This document shows, in pieces, positions 38,065 through 49,999 of a stretch of 64,000 nt of DNA (its first letter is position 1; every line of letters begins with the position of its first letter). The stretch lies in contig OZ234502.1 in NCBI GenBank assembly GCA_965153455.1, positions 6,851,495 through 6,915,494 on the forward strand, read 5' to 3'. Source of the stretch: Sphagnum compactum (taxonomy: Eukaryota > Bryophyta > Sphagnopsida > Sphagnales). The notes under the pieces were generated by a model, which saw nothing but the letters and a program-made list of their open reading frames with translations, was not told where the DNA came from and ran no database searches. The translations under genes were made by a program, and so were the position numbers.

Positions 38065-38200
38065 CTATTTTCCTCAATTTTGTGATATTCATAATTTGGT
38101 GGAAAAAATAGTCAAATTTACACTGGTAAAAGAAAATTCCCAAAATTTTCTAAATTTTTTGTCCCAAAAAAAAAAAAAACCACAATAAATTTTCTCCCAA

Positions 38201-38317
38201 AAAAATCACTGGATTCTCTACTTTGGCTATATCACAAAAATTGAAAAAAAACATATTGATGAAATTTAATGCCAGAAATCAAATTCAGAAAGCAAAGAGC
38301 CAAAGTTGCACAACTCT

Positions 38318-38355
<38 letters not shown>

Positions 38356-39194
38356 AGACAGAAAGAAAGAATTGGGTTTTGAGATTTCAGAGTTTTGGGA
38401 GGTGTGGTCTCTCTAAGAAGATTAATGGGTAGTTCTCAGAAAAATGTTTTCGAGATTCAAAGTTTTGAGAGAAAATTGTGGTTCTCTAAGAATTGGGTAG
38501 CTTTAGAAAAGGGTTTTTGTGAGAAATTGTGAGTTCTGAATTGGTAGCTCAGTTGAGAGAGTTTTGTGAGAAATTGTGAGTATTGAATTGGTAGCTCAGT
38601 TCAGAGAGTTCTGTGAGGAATTGTGAGTTTTGTATTGGTAGCTGAAAAGAGAGAGAGAGAGAGATTTGAGATGAAGTGTGTTTTGAGAGGTCTGTCTCTA
38701 AGAAGAATGGGTAGTTAGTTGCTCAGAAGAAAGTTTTTTTAGATTCCGAGTTCAGATGCAAGAGGTCTCCCTAAGAATTGGGTAGCTGCAGAAGAGAGTT
38801 TTTGTGAGACTCTAAGTTCTGGATTGGTCGAAGAGCTCAGCTGAGAGAGTTTTGTGAGAAATTCTGGAGTTTTGCGAGGTGGGTCTATGTCTGTAGATTG
38901 TTGAAGAGGAAGAAGCAGGTTCAAACTTTTTGTGGTAATTTTCTCCAGACTAGATTTTGTATGGGACCAGGAAGAGAAGAAGAAGTCTAGGAGCTTTGGT
39001 TTTTTTTCCCCCCCTTTGGTTTTGCTGCTTTGTTTGTGTTTGCTTCTTCAAAAGCGGTTGTACTATACTTTATCTTCTTCGCAATGAGTTACATATGCTT
39101 TCATTCAGTCTCGTAGTTGTAGAAAAAAAAGAATAAGATCTCTCAAGTTGAGAAGAGCCAGAGAGAAAGAAAAAAACGGCGACGGGAGACGGAC

Positions 39195-39227
<33 letters not shown>

Positions 39228-40774
39228 TCGCATAGGTAGATTACGGAGCTCAAAGAGCTTGGAGGTTTTCACAAGTATTTAGTCTGATGTGGTTCGGAGC
39301 AGGTAGAGAGAGGTATGGAGATATAAGAGCTCACTAGAGATTGATCGCAGAGAGGAAGAAGAAGAGACCGAGGATTGATTTCAACAGTTTTAGCCGATTG
39401 GGTTCCGAACAGGTAGAGGCTAGAGGCGTGGAGATAGAGCTCAGAGACCCATTTGCAGAGAGAGAGAGAGAGAACCGTCTCAGAGGACGTGATCAGCGAG
39501 AGAATGCAGAATCCCATATATTCACAGCAATTCTGTTGCAGAGAGAGAGAGGCGGAGAAAAATCGTCGTAGAGAACCTTGATCAGAGGGGAGGATATAGA
39601 TCAGGTATTGAAGTTGGGTGCACTTTGTCCACCGCGAGAGAGAGAGACAAACAGAGAGAGAGAGAGCTCTTCAGCTCCGAGTTCGTTTTGATCGATTCTG
39701 GAAGAGTCTACAGCTATAGTTGTTGCGATGACAGGATGATGGCAGAGGAGCTTGGTGAAGGAGGAGCGCTTTGAGCTTGACATAAATACAGAAACTGAGA
39801 GAAGATCTCTTGCAGAAGACCTACTTGCTGCAGAATGTGGGAAACAGGAGAATGAATTATAGGAGAGGAGCAGAAGTATCAGTCAGAAGCAGCCCAGAGC
39901 TTTGTCATCAACTTGAAGATTCAGAGAGGAGAAGAAGAAAGGTGCTTACAATTCAGGATTACTCTTTTGGTTGTCTTCTTCTCTATCTTCTCTTCCTTGA
40001 CAGTTGCTTCCCTCTCTTGCCAAACCTTTGGAAGTTGAGTGAAAATTTGGGCTGGAAGTACACTGAGAATTCTTATTGTCTCAAAAGAGGAGAGGAAAAG
40101 TTTGCAAAAGATTTGTGTCTTCTTCCTGCAAAAGTGTGAAGAGCTCGAAAACTGCTCCTAGGTGATTTAGAGAGGATTCTTCTCTTGCTATATAGCTAGA
40201 AAAGAGATGCATGATGAAGCACCCATGAAGCCAAATAAAAAGAAAAAAAAAAAACCGGCAGTGCAGTAGTTCCTAATGAAGAGAAACTCAAAGAAGAACA
40301 AAGTAGAACCATCAAGAGTACGCTGAAGTGTATTATTACTGGAAGGATACAGAATGCATTGCACTCTTGTTTCAGACCCTACCATTGCATTTGCATTCTT
40401 CACTGGGGATGCCCTTGTATCATGCTAATCCTCCCAAAGTTCTGATTTCTCTGACTCTTTTGCACTCTTCAACCCAGTGTCTTCAAGCTGTGGTCTCATA
40501 TGTGGTCTGTCTGTCTTTCTGTCTCTCTCTCCTCAAAATTAAAGGGTATTATACTAAACTTCTAATTTAACTATGATGTGCACTGAGCTCTGATGTTCAA
40601 CTGCTTGGTTCAACTTGCAGTGACTGCTGGTAGTGAAACTTCGAGTTGTGAAGCAACTTGCAAATGTACTGACGCCCATTTCTGGAGTCCATCTCCACAT
40701 GTAACAAGTTACAGGGATCAGCAGCAGTACTAGTTTGCAGGCCCGCATCTTGAGCCTGCTCCTCAAGACAAACC
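38201..40774 (+). promoter_or_regulatory. Promoter/leader region of the 790-codon ORF, GA/CT-rich, with tandem repeats
   Basis: Composition changes sharply at about 38.3 kb from AT-rich to purine-rich. There is a CT microsatellite at 38318-38351, three 47-bp units built on GAGAAATTGTGAG (38515-38655) with diverged copies to about 38870, a CA run at 39197-39225, and two diverged copies of a roughly 105-bp block (39285-39470). Many GAGA runs follow. Several ATG-led small ORFs (for example 39810-40139) precede the main start. A consensus acceptor (CTTGGTTCAACTTGCAG) ends at 40620, and AG|GTGATT near 40160 is a possible donor, so the leader probably contains an intron. I infer a long, structured 5' UTR that may limit translation; only transcript data can define it. 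Confidence 0.45.
38515..38655 (+). repeat. Three 47-bp tandem units in the leader
   Basis: The GAGAAATTGTGAG / GAGGAATTGTGAG word recurs at 38521, 38568 and 38615. Each copy is followed by TTGGTAGCT and then AGAGAG. Confidence 0.8.
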
Positions 40775-43147
40775 ATGCATGGGAGCATGGCGGATTTGAA
40801 GGAGAATAGAGGGACGATCAACAGAAAAGTTCTTGTTTCCACTCCATTGGCAGCATCAGCCCCTGACCTCAACCAACGAAAATCGCAGCAAGCAGATGTG
40901 GATGGACAAACAAAGCGATTAACACTCTCATGGTCAAGTCCATGCAAAAATTTGAAAATCATAGAGCCACAATCGTGTGTGCTGGAGTGCATTCAAGAAG
41001 ACTCTGTTTATTCTGACACAGAAGTTACGTGGGCAGTGCAAGTTTTGGACAGGATCATCATGTTGGCAAAACAGTGGCACATAGTTGCAAACCCCAGCAG
41101 CTATGGATACAACTCTGTCAGACAACCAATCTCTGAATCTAGATCCACAGAGGAGGACCAACAAACAGAGCAGCTACAGATCCAGCCATATAGGAACCAC
41201 TCACCCTTATCTCCCAAAACTTCTGAAGAGTTTCCAGAGCTTTTGCAGGTCCAGGATGCAGATTACTTTCAAAAGAGAAGGTCACTAGGACAGGCAACAA
41301 TGATGCAAGAGACACAGCTGGATTCTGTAAAGACGCAAACAGAATCACAAAGCTTACTGGAATGCTCAAACGCAGTCAAGACTCATGATATGAAGTGGGC
41401 AAAGGATCTGAAAGCCATCATTCAGGAACCTGAAATGGAACCTAAACAGTGGCACTCCAAAAAAGATGTGAGTTGCAAACATTCCTTGGAGGATATTAGG
41501 GCAGAGTTCCAACAGTTTCCCCCACAAAGCCTAGAGGAGTTTGAGCTTCATGAGGATAATGTCCATGATGCTCAACTTGGACGACAGAGGGATTGCAAAA
41601 ATCTGTTGAAGGGTGGTACAGAACTTGCTTTTCAACAGTACCCATCTCCGTCCTCATTCACATTTGAACATTCCCCCAATTCAGTGTGCTCTGAAGATCA
41701 GTTGACAGCAAGGACATCGAAGAGGCTCTACATCAAAATACCACAGGACCAGCTGCCCTTGAATTACTATGATCATGTGGGAGCAGTTTCCAGTTATGAG
41801 GATCCAGATAGCAAACCTGTGCTAAGGACAGAATTGGAGTATCCCTGGGGAGCTGCATTCAAATACAGAGATTCACCCACATCAACTCTTTCTGAAGACC
41901 CTGATGAGCAACCACACCCAACAGAGGTGTCTGACAGTTCAGAATGGATGGAGTTACAGTACCCATGCTCTTCCACTTTTGTTTACAGGGATGAGTCCTC
42001 AGATTCCGAGTCTCTGAAACACGATCCATGTGAGCAGCTTAAGGTCATGAAGGCTGCTGCTGCAACGAGTGGCCTCCCATCACACCTCCCAGTGATTCAC
42101 ACTGCTGGAGTCTTCCACAAAGATTTAAATCCCAGATTCAGACGACCTACTAAGGAGGCTCAGCATGATCTGCCTGAACAGACAGAAATTCAAGCAGAAA
42201 GTGGAGAACCCTGTTCACCAGGGTTTGCATACACAGACTCGCCTGTGTCTGTGCTGCCAAAGGAGTCTACCATGGACTACCAAAGAAGTGAAGCAGCAGC
42301 AAGTTCTCCAGATGTTGATTTCTCTGAGCTCCAACTCTTCCAGCACGCGACTAATTGGGAGTCTTGGTTGCAGAGGGATGGGGATGCTCTTGATGAAGCA
42401 GATTTGCAGTTCCTATTCCCATCCCACACTCAAAATAGAGACACAATCTCATCTGAGGAGGTGCTCAGGGAAGACCATACGAGTTTCTGCAGCCTGACAC
42501 CAACAACCCAACACTTGCAAGAGCTCCAAAATCAGTGGCTCCCATCTTCAGAGTTGGGGGGTTCTAGAGGTGGATCAAAACGACATCAAGAACTCTCCAA
42601 AAGCATTGAACAACTAGCACGTAACCTTTCGAAACGGCATTCTATGGACATACCTTGGAGTCCGAACACAAGCACTGATGATGATGAAGAGATATTCCCG
42701 AGTGTCAAGAGCTGGGAAATTCAAGAAGATGAAGGACCCAAGAATACACCCACACAATACTGCCACCAGAAACAGCAAGGCAAGAAAACTGTATCTTATG
42801 TTACATCCCATCACTCTCACTTGACATCTTTTGTTCCTTCTTCTCCCAAGCAAAGGAGTACCACAGCCTTAGTTCCGTGCGGTGGCCGATTATTTTCTTG
42901 GCCAGGTTGGATTCTTCCATTTAGTGCCAGCAAGGTTAGATTCAAAGACACTGAAAGGCACCCTGCAAATATGAAGACTAGCTTTGGAGGACCTGCAAAC
43001 AGACCTGCACAGACAGTGAAAAGTTCAGTAAATGGTAGCCATAAGAGCCATGCTGCCATGACTGTAGCTGACATTCTTAGAGGAGATTTGGCTGATGAGT
43101 TCAGGTTTAGCACAGTGGTAGGAGAATGCCAGCAATATCATAAGTAA
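40775..43147 (+). CDS. Unrecognised 790-aa protein with internal repeats
   Basis: An uninterrupted 790-codon ORF, by far the longest in the window, with coding-like composition. The start could be the first Met or the fifth residue, whose context (AGCATGGCG) is better. I recognise no domain, signal peptide or membrane segment. Most of it is hydrophilic and rich in Ser, Pro, Gln, Glu and Asp, suggesting disorder. Four related segments start near residues 283, 353, 393 and 476, with forms such as ELEYPWGAAFKYRDSP, ELQYPCSSTFVYRDES and GEPCSPGFAYTDSP. Each is followed by an acidic/Ser stretch. The last 30 residues (from MTVADILRGDLADEF to QQYHK) are more ordered-looking and may be a conserved tail. 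A GGRLFSWPGWILPF patch near residue 705 is hydrophobic. The gene converges on the OXA2-type gene. It may be intron-free in its coding part. Confidence 0.75.
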   Translation: MHGSMADLKENRGTINRKVLVSTPLAASAPDLNQRKSQQADVDGQTKRLTLSWSSPCKNLKIIEPQSCVLECIQEDSVYSDTEVTWAVQVLDRIIMLAKQWHIVANPSSYGYNSVRQPISESRSTEEDQQTEQLQIQPYRNHSPLSPKTSEEFPELLQVQDADYFQKRRSLGQATMMQETQLDSVKTQTESQSLLECSNAVKTHDMKWAKDLKAIIQEPEMEPKQWHSKKDVSCKHSLEDIRAEFQQFPPQSLEEFELHEDNVHDAQLGRQRDCKNLLKGGTELAFQQYPSPSSFTFEHSPNSVCSEDQLTARTSKRLYIKIPQDQLPLNYYDHVGAVSSYEDPDSKPVLRTELEYPWGAAFKYRDSPTSTLSEDPDEQPHPTEVSDSSEWMELQYPCSSTFVYRDESSDSESLKHDPCEQLKVMKAAAATSGLPSHLPVIHTAGVFHKDLNPRFRRPTKEAQHDLPEQTEIQAESGEPCSPGFAYTDSPVSVLPKESTMDYQRSEAAASSPDVDFSELQLFQHATNWESWLQRDGDALDEADLQFLFPSHTQNRDTISSEEVLREDHTSFCSLTPTTQHLQELQNQWLPSSELGGSRGGSKRHQELSKSIEQLARNLSKRHSMDIPWSPNTSTDDDEEIFPSVKSWEIQEDEGPKNTPTQYCHQKQQGKKTVSYVTSHHSHLTSFVPSSPKQRSTTALVPCGGRLFSWPGWILPFSASKVRFKDTERHPANMKTSFGGPANRPAQTVKSSVNGSHKSHAAMTVADILRGDLADEFRFSTVVGECQQYHK

Positions 43148-44413
43148 GGACCTTGGAAACTATGTACACTAGACCATCAGAGAACTCACACAATGTGTGT
43201 GAACTGATCTGTTAAAAGCCAAGAAAGAGCCAGCTCGAATGAGGTAAAACATTTTCACGAATCAAGGAAAGAAGTCAGAGTATGTAAATCTCTTACCAAT
43301 TTCTTGCTGAATCTCCTGAAGAAATGCAGTGTGAGATTGGTTCATGTCAAACATGTGACTACTACTTTTGACAGCTCTAGTACTTGAGCAAACAAAAGTG
43401 GTTTAAAAGTAAGTTGATACCTCCAAGAGCTTCCCCAAAATCCCTCCCCTGAGGAAACAGCAAGAACAAAACTAATAACTCTTGTGAGAATTGAGAAATC
43501 TCCATACTCAGGATTAAGAAAAAGCCAGAACAAGGTTGGAACTGTTTTCCTTGAAGTCAAAGAAAGACTTCCAGATAAAGGACTTTCAGAACCAGGAAGG
43601 AGGAACAACAGAAAGCACTAACAAGAGTGAAGAAACAATAGAAACAAAGGAGTATGGACAGAAGTGACAGCCATGATACTGGCTAGCAACTAACAAATCA
43701 CACCCACACAGGAACACAAACATGAAAAACTGAAGGCCTGGCCTTCTCTCTCCGTTTTCCATCTTCCAAAATCCCAGGAGCTCTCCATTTTGCTCCCAGT
43801 TACCTTGTTGCTCCTGTTCTGATGGTAAAATATATTTTGACTGTCTCTTGACCTCCATGATGTTTGAATGCCCTGCATTATTAGTCCTTCAACAAAACCT
43901 CTCTTTGCATAGGTATATTACTTGCATGACAGCACATATAGCACTGAGTGACAATGAACAAACATCAGAAGCAAAGCAATGTCTCTTAAATAAAAGAAAT
44001 GACCCGATTTGTTTCAGAAGGTGCCTGGAGCAAATGATCTATGTTTGTACAACAGTAACAGATGACAAGAACAGATCAACTCATATGAAACGTGCACTGT
44101 CTGTTCCTTTGTGTCATGATTGGTACACATGCAACTAAGCTGGCTAGCTGACAGACAATTGTTTGAAACAGGGTAAACATAACCCATCATTTCAAATCTG
44201 TACTTAGATCACAAAACAAGTTTGTATTCCTTGTGGTGAATAGGTATTAATGAGATTGCAGAGAAAAACGTCAACAAAAAAGATGCTCACAAAGTTCAGA
44301 TGCTCACAATGTCAGCAACTATCTGCAATTGCTCATGACAAAAAAGTATGTGAGTAGAATTAGCAGGAAATGACAGGTAAACTTTTGCATGCGCAGAAAG
44401 TTCCAGATTCTGT
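43148..44413. other. Convergent intergenic region, 3' UTRs
   Basis: This separates the stop of the 790-codon ORF from the stop of the OXA2-type gene on the other strand. It should contain both 3' UTRs and polyadenylation signals. ORFs of up to 96 codons lie here on both strands without recognisable domains or splice continuity. Confidence 0.5.
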
Positions 44414-47400
44414 TCAATTATTCTTTGTGTTTTCAAGTCGCAGTTCTTCCTCCAACTTGGACACGTAAATACTGGTGACCATAGGTTCATACTCTGCTGC
44501 TTTCTTGAGGAGTGCCAATGCCTGCGCCTTGTTCCCCTCTTGACTCAAAGCACTGCACAAAGACAACAAAGAAGCCAGTAAGAGAAAATAACCCAGAGAA
44601 ATGTCAAAAACTCATTTTCTTTTGTATAAAATTTGAGAGAATAAAAAATCATAGATGGCCTGAAGCTGATTTGGAACAATCATAAAAAGTGGTCGCTGCT
44701 TCATTTTGTAAATTCAACAGAGGGCTTCAATTGGACTTTTATATACCTGCTGAGAGTAACTAGGCCCTGGAAGTACCGGTGCTGTGATAACGCATCTTTG
44801 GGCACATCCAGTCTAGTAATGACTGACATCACCTCTATTGCCTCTGCCCGTTTCCCCTAGCATAGTTTGGACACATGAGGCCACACTGAGTACCAGAAAA
44901 GGTCATGAGAAATCAATCAGGTAGTTTTTGCAGCATCAAGTTGGATTTGCATTGTCTGGGGTATAATGCAGTATTCAATGAGGCATGTGTCTTTTTCAAG
45001 GGTTTCAAAGATCCATGGCAACTGAGAAAGAGAAAGTCTGGCCTGTACAATAGGTACCTCTTTGAAAAGTGCTACTCCAGCCCCAAGCGCTGCTGCGATG
45101 ACCAGCTTATTATCCTTTGTCTGTAACCAGATGAATTTGACTCACTTTTAAAAAACCCCAAACACTTACTAGAAACCATTATCATTCCAAGAAATCTGTA
45201 CAGATCAACGTCAATGTGCTACAGAATGAGATCTCCATGGCACTCGGGCAGTGGCCTTAATGGCAGAGTTTTGTGGAAGAAAAAGCTTACCTTTTCCAAG
45301 ACAAGGTTGTAATACTGTAATGCTTCTGACCACTGTTGCCTCCCAATGTAAATCTTTCCCAGAGCAAACAGTGCTTCTGTGCTGTTGGAGTATTTTGTCG
45401 TTGTATAGCTGTCAGAAGAAATATCTACATTCATCAATTCTGCAATGCAGAGCTATATGGACATGCTGAAGCACTCAATTTGCATTGGGCAGAAGAGACT
45501 AACATGAAGCCTTTTTGTTTCCTAATTAATCTGCAGTTATTAACTTCTTGTACATGAGTAAAACAATCACTCAAGACCCATACACTGCATCTGCATCTTG
45601 TGCCCAAAAGCAACTAAATATTTGCTAAATGAAGACAAAAAAGAAAAAGAAAATATTAAAATGCTGCTTTGAATAAGTGTTTTCACTTGGTTTGCAAAAT
45701 CCCCATTTCCTGGTCAGATGCACTTACTGTAAAACTTGAAGAGCTTCATCCTCTTTTCCCTGTGCAATACAGTTTGCAGCCAACTGCCAGACCAGAGACC
45801 AAAAGCCAATTACTGTTGTGTCTGCCATGACTCATCCAACAATAATCAAAGTTCTAGCAAGCTGGATTCAAGTTTCAAATGGACAACTTTCACTCCCCTT
45901 CTTCAGCCTACACCATAAGTTCTTCACCTTTCAAATTTCAAGGTTTTGGTCAGATACCACAAGGAGCTCGTCTGCACTCATATTCTCAACTGCCTCTTCC
46001 TTCAGTTCACTTGGTCCCTGACTTTGAGAGGGAGGAGGTGTTTCTCGTAGCTTTGTGAGCTCAGACAGCAAAGGAAGGCCAAGTTTTGCTCGAACTTGGG
46101 GCTGCCGCAGAGCTATTGTCTGCACATAGGAAGGTAGGTCCTAACTGAAAAGTTGGGTATTGGGAACAGGAGGTACCTGATATTGGGACAAAGCTACAGT
46201 GCCTAGAAGCTCACAATGGGCAGTATTTGACCACTTCTGACAATAGTAAGAAGAATAAATGACCACACATATTGAGAAATCTGAATCTTATTACCAAGAT
46301 GTGCAATTCACCTGTGCAAGGCTGCAGCAATTGTTGGTCAGCCAATACATGAACACTCCCTGCCAAGAATATTGTGAAAGACTTAGTCATGCATTCCACA
46401 TTACAATGCTCCCACTACTATTAAGAAACACTTGAGCCCAAAAGACAACATCATTTATGCCCTTGAGGGATTTGAAACCAACATTGAGCCCAATTACCAG
46501 TTTTGGGAAGAGTTCAGATCAAAAGTCAATTTTCTTATTCCTCTTTCCCCCAACTGCTGACTGAATATCAGTTTCTTCATCTCCAGTTTTTATCTGTTGG
46601 AGATGCTTGGTCTTCATATATGAAAAGGAAGGAAGGGAATTGGCAATGCCACTATATTTAGAAACATAGAATGATTTGTTATACACACAACATCAGTTTA
46701 CCTGAGGCAGGTAGAACCCAAAGATGAATGCTGGGATTGTAGCAGCCTCCAGCCACCACTTGTAGAACTGAATTCATGAACCCAAAGTCAGAAAAATTTC
46801 CAACTTCCATGAAAAAACAGCACTCCTAAGACACTGATAAAACCTGATGCTCCATTTGGGGTGGGAAGTTACCTTCATGAGAGTACCCATCATGCCTTTC
46901 TGTTTCTCAATGCCCTTGAATGATATCTACTGTAAAAAGCACCCCACCAGCCACGGTGGACAAACAAGTATTCAGCAAGTTGAACCAAAACAAATCAATG
47001 GATGGGAAAAAGCAAGATGTCATATCTGAAAACATGTAATACGATGAAGATGTTCAGTATATGCTGCTCCCATGTGTATTAATCCTGGTACACTTCTATT
47101 CAACATAGAGGAGAAACGTGGAATTTGAATTGTTTTCACAGGGTCTAGATCATTCTAGTTCTTCGTCAATATTAAACCAGGAGTGTTTTTAAAGACAGCA
47201 GAAGTCTGAACCTTCCAGGCAGTGAACAGACAATTCCAGGCTTAATTGTTTTGTTTTCAAGCTTCAAAAAAGTCTATGCTCCAAAGGACATTTCCATTCT
47301 CCTAAAAAATTTGGATCCTATCATGTGCCACTCCATTCTCCTGTCATAGTCTAATTTTCTCTTGTTAGGTTCAGCCTCTTAATTTCAAAATACAGGCACA

Positions 47401-49572
47401 CAGTGGAATCACCTGTAAATTGATAAAGTAAGTCACTGCCACAAGGGTTGGAAACAGTGCACCAAGAGCACCTTGGACAGGCACAGTCAAATCTGTGAAC
47501 CAAAGAATTCCTCCCTGTTCATGAGTGAAAATAATTAGCCATTTGGATTCCCAGAAAAAGAATACACATCTCCCTTCAAGTTTCATACCACAAATCCTCA
47601 GCATTTAAGTATAGACACTTACACAATCAAAGCCAGGGTGTGAAGCCATTGCCATTTGCCGGACTGCAACAATCCAGGTAATAAACAACGGTACCTGCAG
47701 TGAATCATGGACAAAAGTGATCAGAACTTATCATCCCCTGCACTAGTTTTTTTTGGACCAGGTATCCCGCTAGCAACCCAATCAAGTTGAGTGGTTACTC
47801 TCAATCTAAGTACAAGTCTCCTTAAAAATTCCTGTCTTGAGATTGTGATCACAGATTCACCATGCAGATTGTGATCACAAAGACTACACCTGCACAAATG
47901 GTACTGCAATGAGCCAAGCAGGGCTAGGAGCTCCAAGCTCAAGGCGCCGCTTGGTGAAAATTCGGTATTGATCAGCCATGCTCTTGCCAGAGCCATGCGC
48001 AGGAACTGGAGATGGTACTACACAGACAAACAAAACAACAATTTGTCACAGAATGTTCTGAATAGAGCTCAAACATTATTACATATTGTATGGAAAAACA
48101 AAGCCACCATTTGCTGGTCCAAGAGAATTGGTTGTTTCCACTGAAATGTTCAGGTCAGATTTTAGGGTTCAGGGTTTTAGGCTAAGTCTTGATTCAAGGT
48201 CTTCATGCAGTGTACAGTAATGGAGTTCATCATCACATAGGGTTTTAACCAGCATTGCATCAGCTTGCATAAACCTAGTGCAAATGACGTTGAACAGTAA
48301 CAGTGCATTTCTTGTTACAAGTATTGGCATCCACCATCAAGAGACAACCACATCTCTATGAAATTGCAGAGAAATCTCCACAACAACAGTCATGGTACAT
48401 TCTGTTTTTTGATGCCATATCCTTATGAGAGTTGCTCACGAAGTGTCTGATGATCACCTTCATGATGAATAGCAGTGACCTGACAGTGGGTGTACATACA
48501 TTATAAACCTGCTATTGTCAGACCATCTACTGGATGGCCATCACCAAAAATATGACCAAAAGGGGCTTCAAACAAGGCACAGAGCTCACACTGACTCCCG
48601 AGGCGAGCTAGCTCTGATGCTTTTTGGAGCTGGGTTACAGTCAAGGGAAAGAGTGCCGCTCGCAATGCTAATGTGGAGCCAACAATTGTAAGCCACCTGC
48701 AAATCATGCATACAGAAACCAACCAAAAGAATATGAAGAAGGGAAAAACCCAGAAACCCATTGCCAAAAAGACCAAAGAAAAAGGAGAATTACACGCTAA
48801 AATGCACACACAGAAAAAAAGGAGGGACATGCTCACACCATGGAATTCCAGTTGCATTGTGAAATCCATCCAGAGTTACAATAACCGCATCAACAGGCAC
48901 TTGCAAAAAGCTCCAAATGGAAGAACTACTGGTTGTTTCTGCAGCTAGGGTTTCATTCACCGGTTGTTCTTCCTCCACACTCCTGAGGAGGACAGTCCTA
49001 ACATCTGCTTCTGCTGCTGCTGCATCTTCTGGACTCCAGGAAGGAGAATCTGATGCTGATGATGGTCGAGGTTTGTTCTCCCCACTCCAAGGAAAAGCTT
49101 CAGCATCCCTGAGGCTTGAATCATCATGACCAAAACCTTGGAATCCTACTTCTCTCTCCTCCTCCTCCTCAGAAGAAACTTCGGGGATGATGTCTACTTC
49201 TACTATTGCACCATTTTTTTCCGTTGCTTCTTCTTCCACACGCGAAGAACGACTCCACCATGCAAATCCCCTCACAAAACTCATATGATTCCCATAGCGC
49301 TCTCTTGTTGAATCAGGCGGCTTCAGAGACCGTTGCAAGAATCCCGAAATGAAAACAAGCGGCTGCGCTTCTTTGCATGAAGAAGAGGGAGAAGGAGAAG
49401 TCGTCGTCGTCCTCCTCCTCCTAACTCGATTCGGATCCACGACATCCGAAAGCAAGAAAGATTTCCGCAGTGAACTCTTCTTGTCAACCGAAAGCTTTCG
49501 CGATCGACGACTGAGACAAGAAGAAGCTACCAAAATCCGCTGTGCAGCTTTCGAAGAAGAAGAAGCCATCAA
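44414..49572 (-). CDS. OXA2: OXA1/ALB3/YidC-family membrane insertase with C-terminal TPRs (OXA2 type)
   Basis: I read 14 exons, in order: 49572-48839, 48696-48596, 48017-47890, 47694-47623, 47514-47413, 46926-46873, 46767-46702, 46359-46312, 46119-45958, 45783-45728, 45408-45291, 45120-45058, 44856-44747 and 44552-44414. All have GT-AG borders. They total 1953 bp in one frame, or 650 aa. The first ~45 residues are Ser/Arg/Lys-rich, as in an organelle targeting peptide. A long acidic linker follows, then five hydrophobic segments: PWWLTIVGSTLALRAALFPL near 244, AWLIAVPFVQ/VPLFITWIVAV near 312-334, GALGALFPTLVAVTYFINLQ near 360, EAATIPAFIFGFYLPQ near 404 and GVFMYWLTNNCCSLAQ near 420. The tail (about 490-650) has TPR-like helices such as STEALFALGKIYIGRQQWSE. 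The family inserts proteins into mitochondrial or thylakoid membranes. Plant OXA2 proteins with TPRs are known, and mitochondrial location is likeliest. It is head to head with UreF. Confidence 0.9.
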
Positions 49573-49581
49573 GAAGAAGGC

Positions 49582-49621
<40 letters not shown>

Positions 49622-49999
49622 TCTCTCTCTCTCTCAAGAATTCAGAAAAACTCTCTTCTGCTCTGATCGCTACTTACATGATGCTGATGATCCACGAGAG
49701 CAACAACACAGCTGGATGCTCGATTTCTTCCCTGGCGATTCAGCGGCCGCGGCGGCTTCTTCTTCCAAATGCTGAACGAAAATGCAAGCGAAAGAAACGG
49801 CAGCAACAACAACGAGGAGAATCAGATCCTCGTCAAGAGATGCGAGATCGCAAGACTAGAAAGCACGCCCTAAGAAAGAAAGGAACCGTCGTGTTCCTCC
49901 TCCTCATTCTGCTTGCTGCACATCGTCGTCGGCGTCCAGTTTCCGGAGTCCGCCGTTTGTCTTCTTCTTTCTTGTGTTGCAAGCCTCTTCTCTAGTTCG
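49573..49999. promoter_or_regulatory. Divergent promoter shared by the OXA2-type and UreF genes
   Basis: Only 427 bp separate the two start codons. Next to the OXA2 start lies a CT run (49585-49634, GA on the OXA2 sense strand). Such runs are common in plant core promoters and leaders. No TATA box is obvious on either side. Shared regulation is an inference. Confidence 0.55.

Larger units (their letters stand above)
27892..38200. other. Long AT-rich intergenic region, no gene supported
   Basis: I find no exon chain or domain in these 10 kb. Listed or noted elsewhere are a 4-copy minisatellite, telomere-like runs at 33861-33875 and 34479-34497, a 36-bp in-frame repeat at 31624-31755, a TGTCACGACCC word at 32273 reminiscent of plant LTR ends, a 20-bp perfect palindrome at 37285-37304 and several microsatellites (TA near 33077, GT near 38042). 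The remainder looks like decayed repeats. Confidence 0.5.

Noticed and set aside
43848-44138. 96-codon ORF between the convergent genes as a gene
   Set aside because: It has no domain, no upstream promoter context and lies where both neighbours' 3' UTRs are expected.
49349-49666. 105-codon plus-strand ORF over the first OXA2 exon
   Set aside because: It is the antisense shadow of a real exon with a supported splice chain; its tail is the CT microsatellite.
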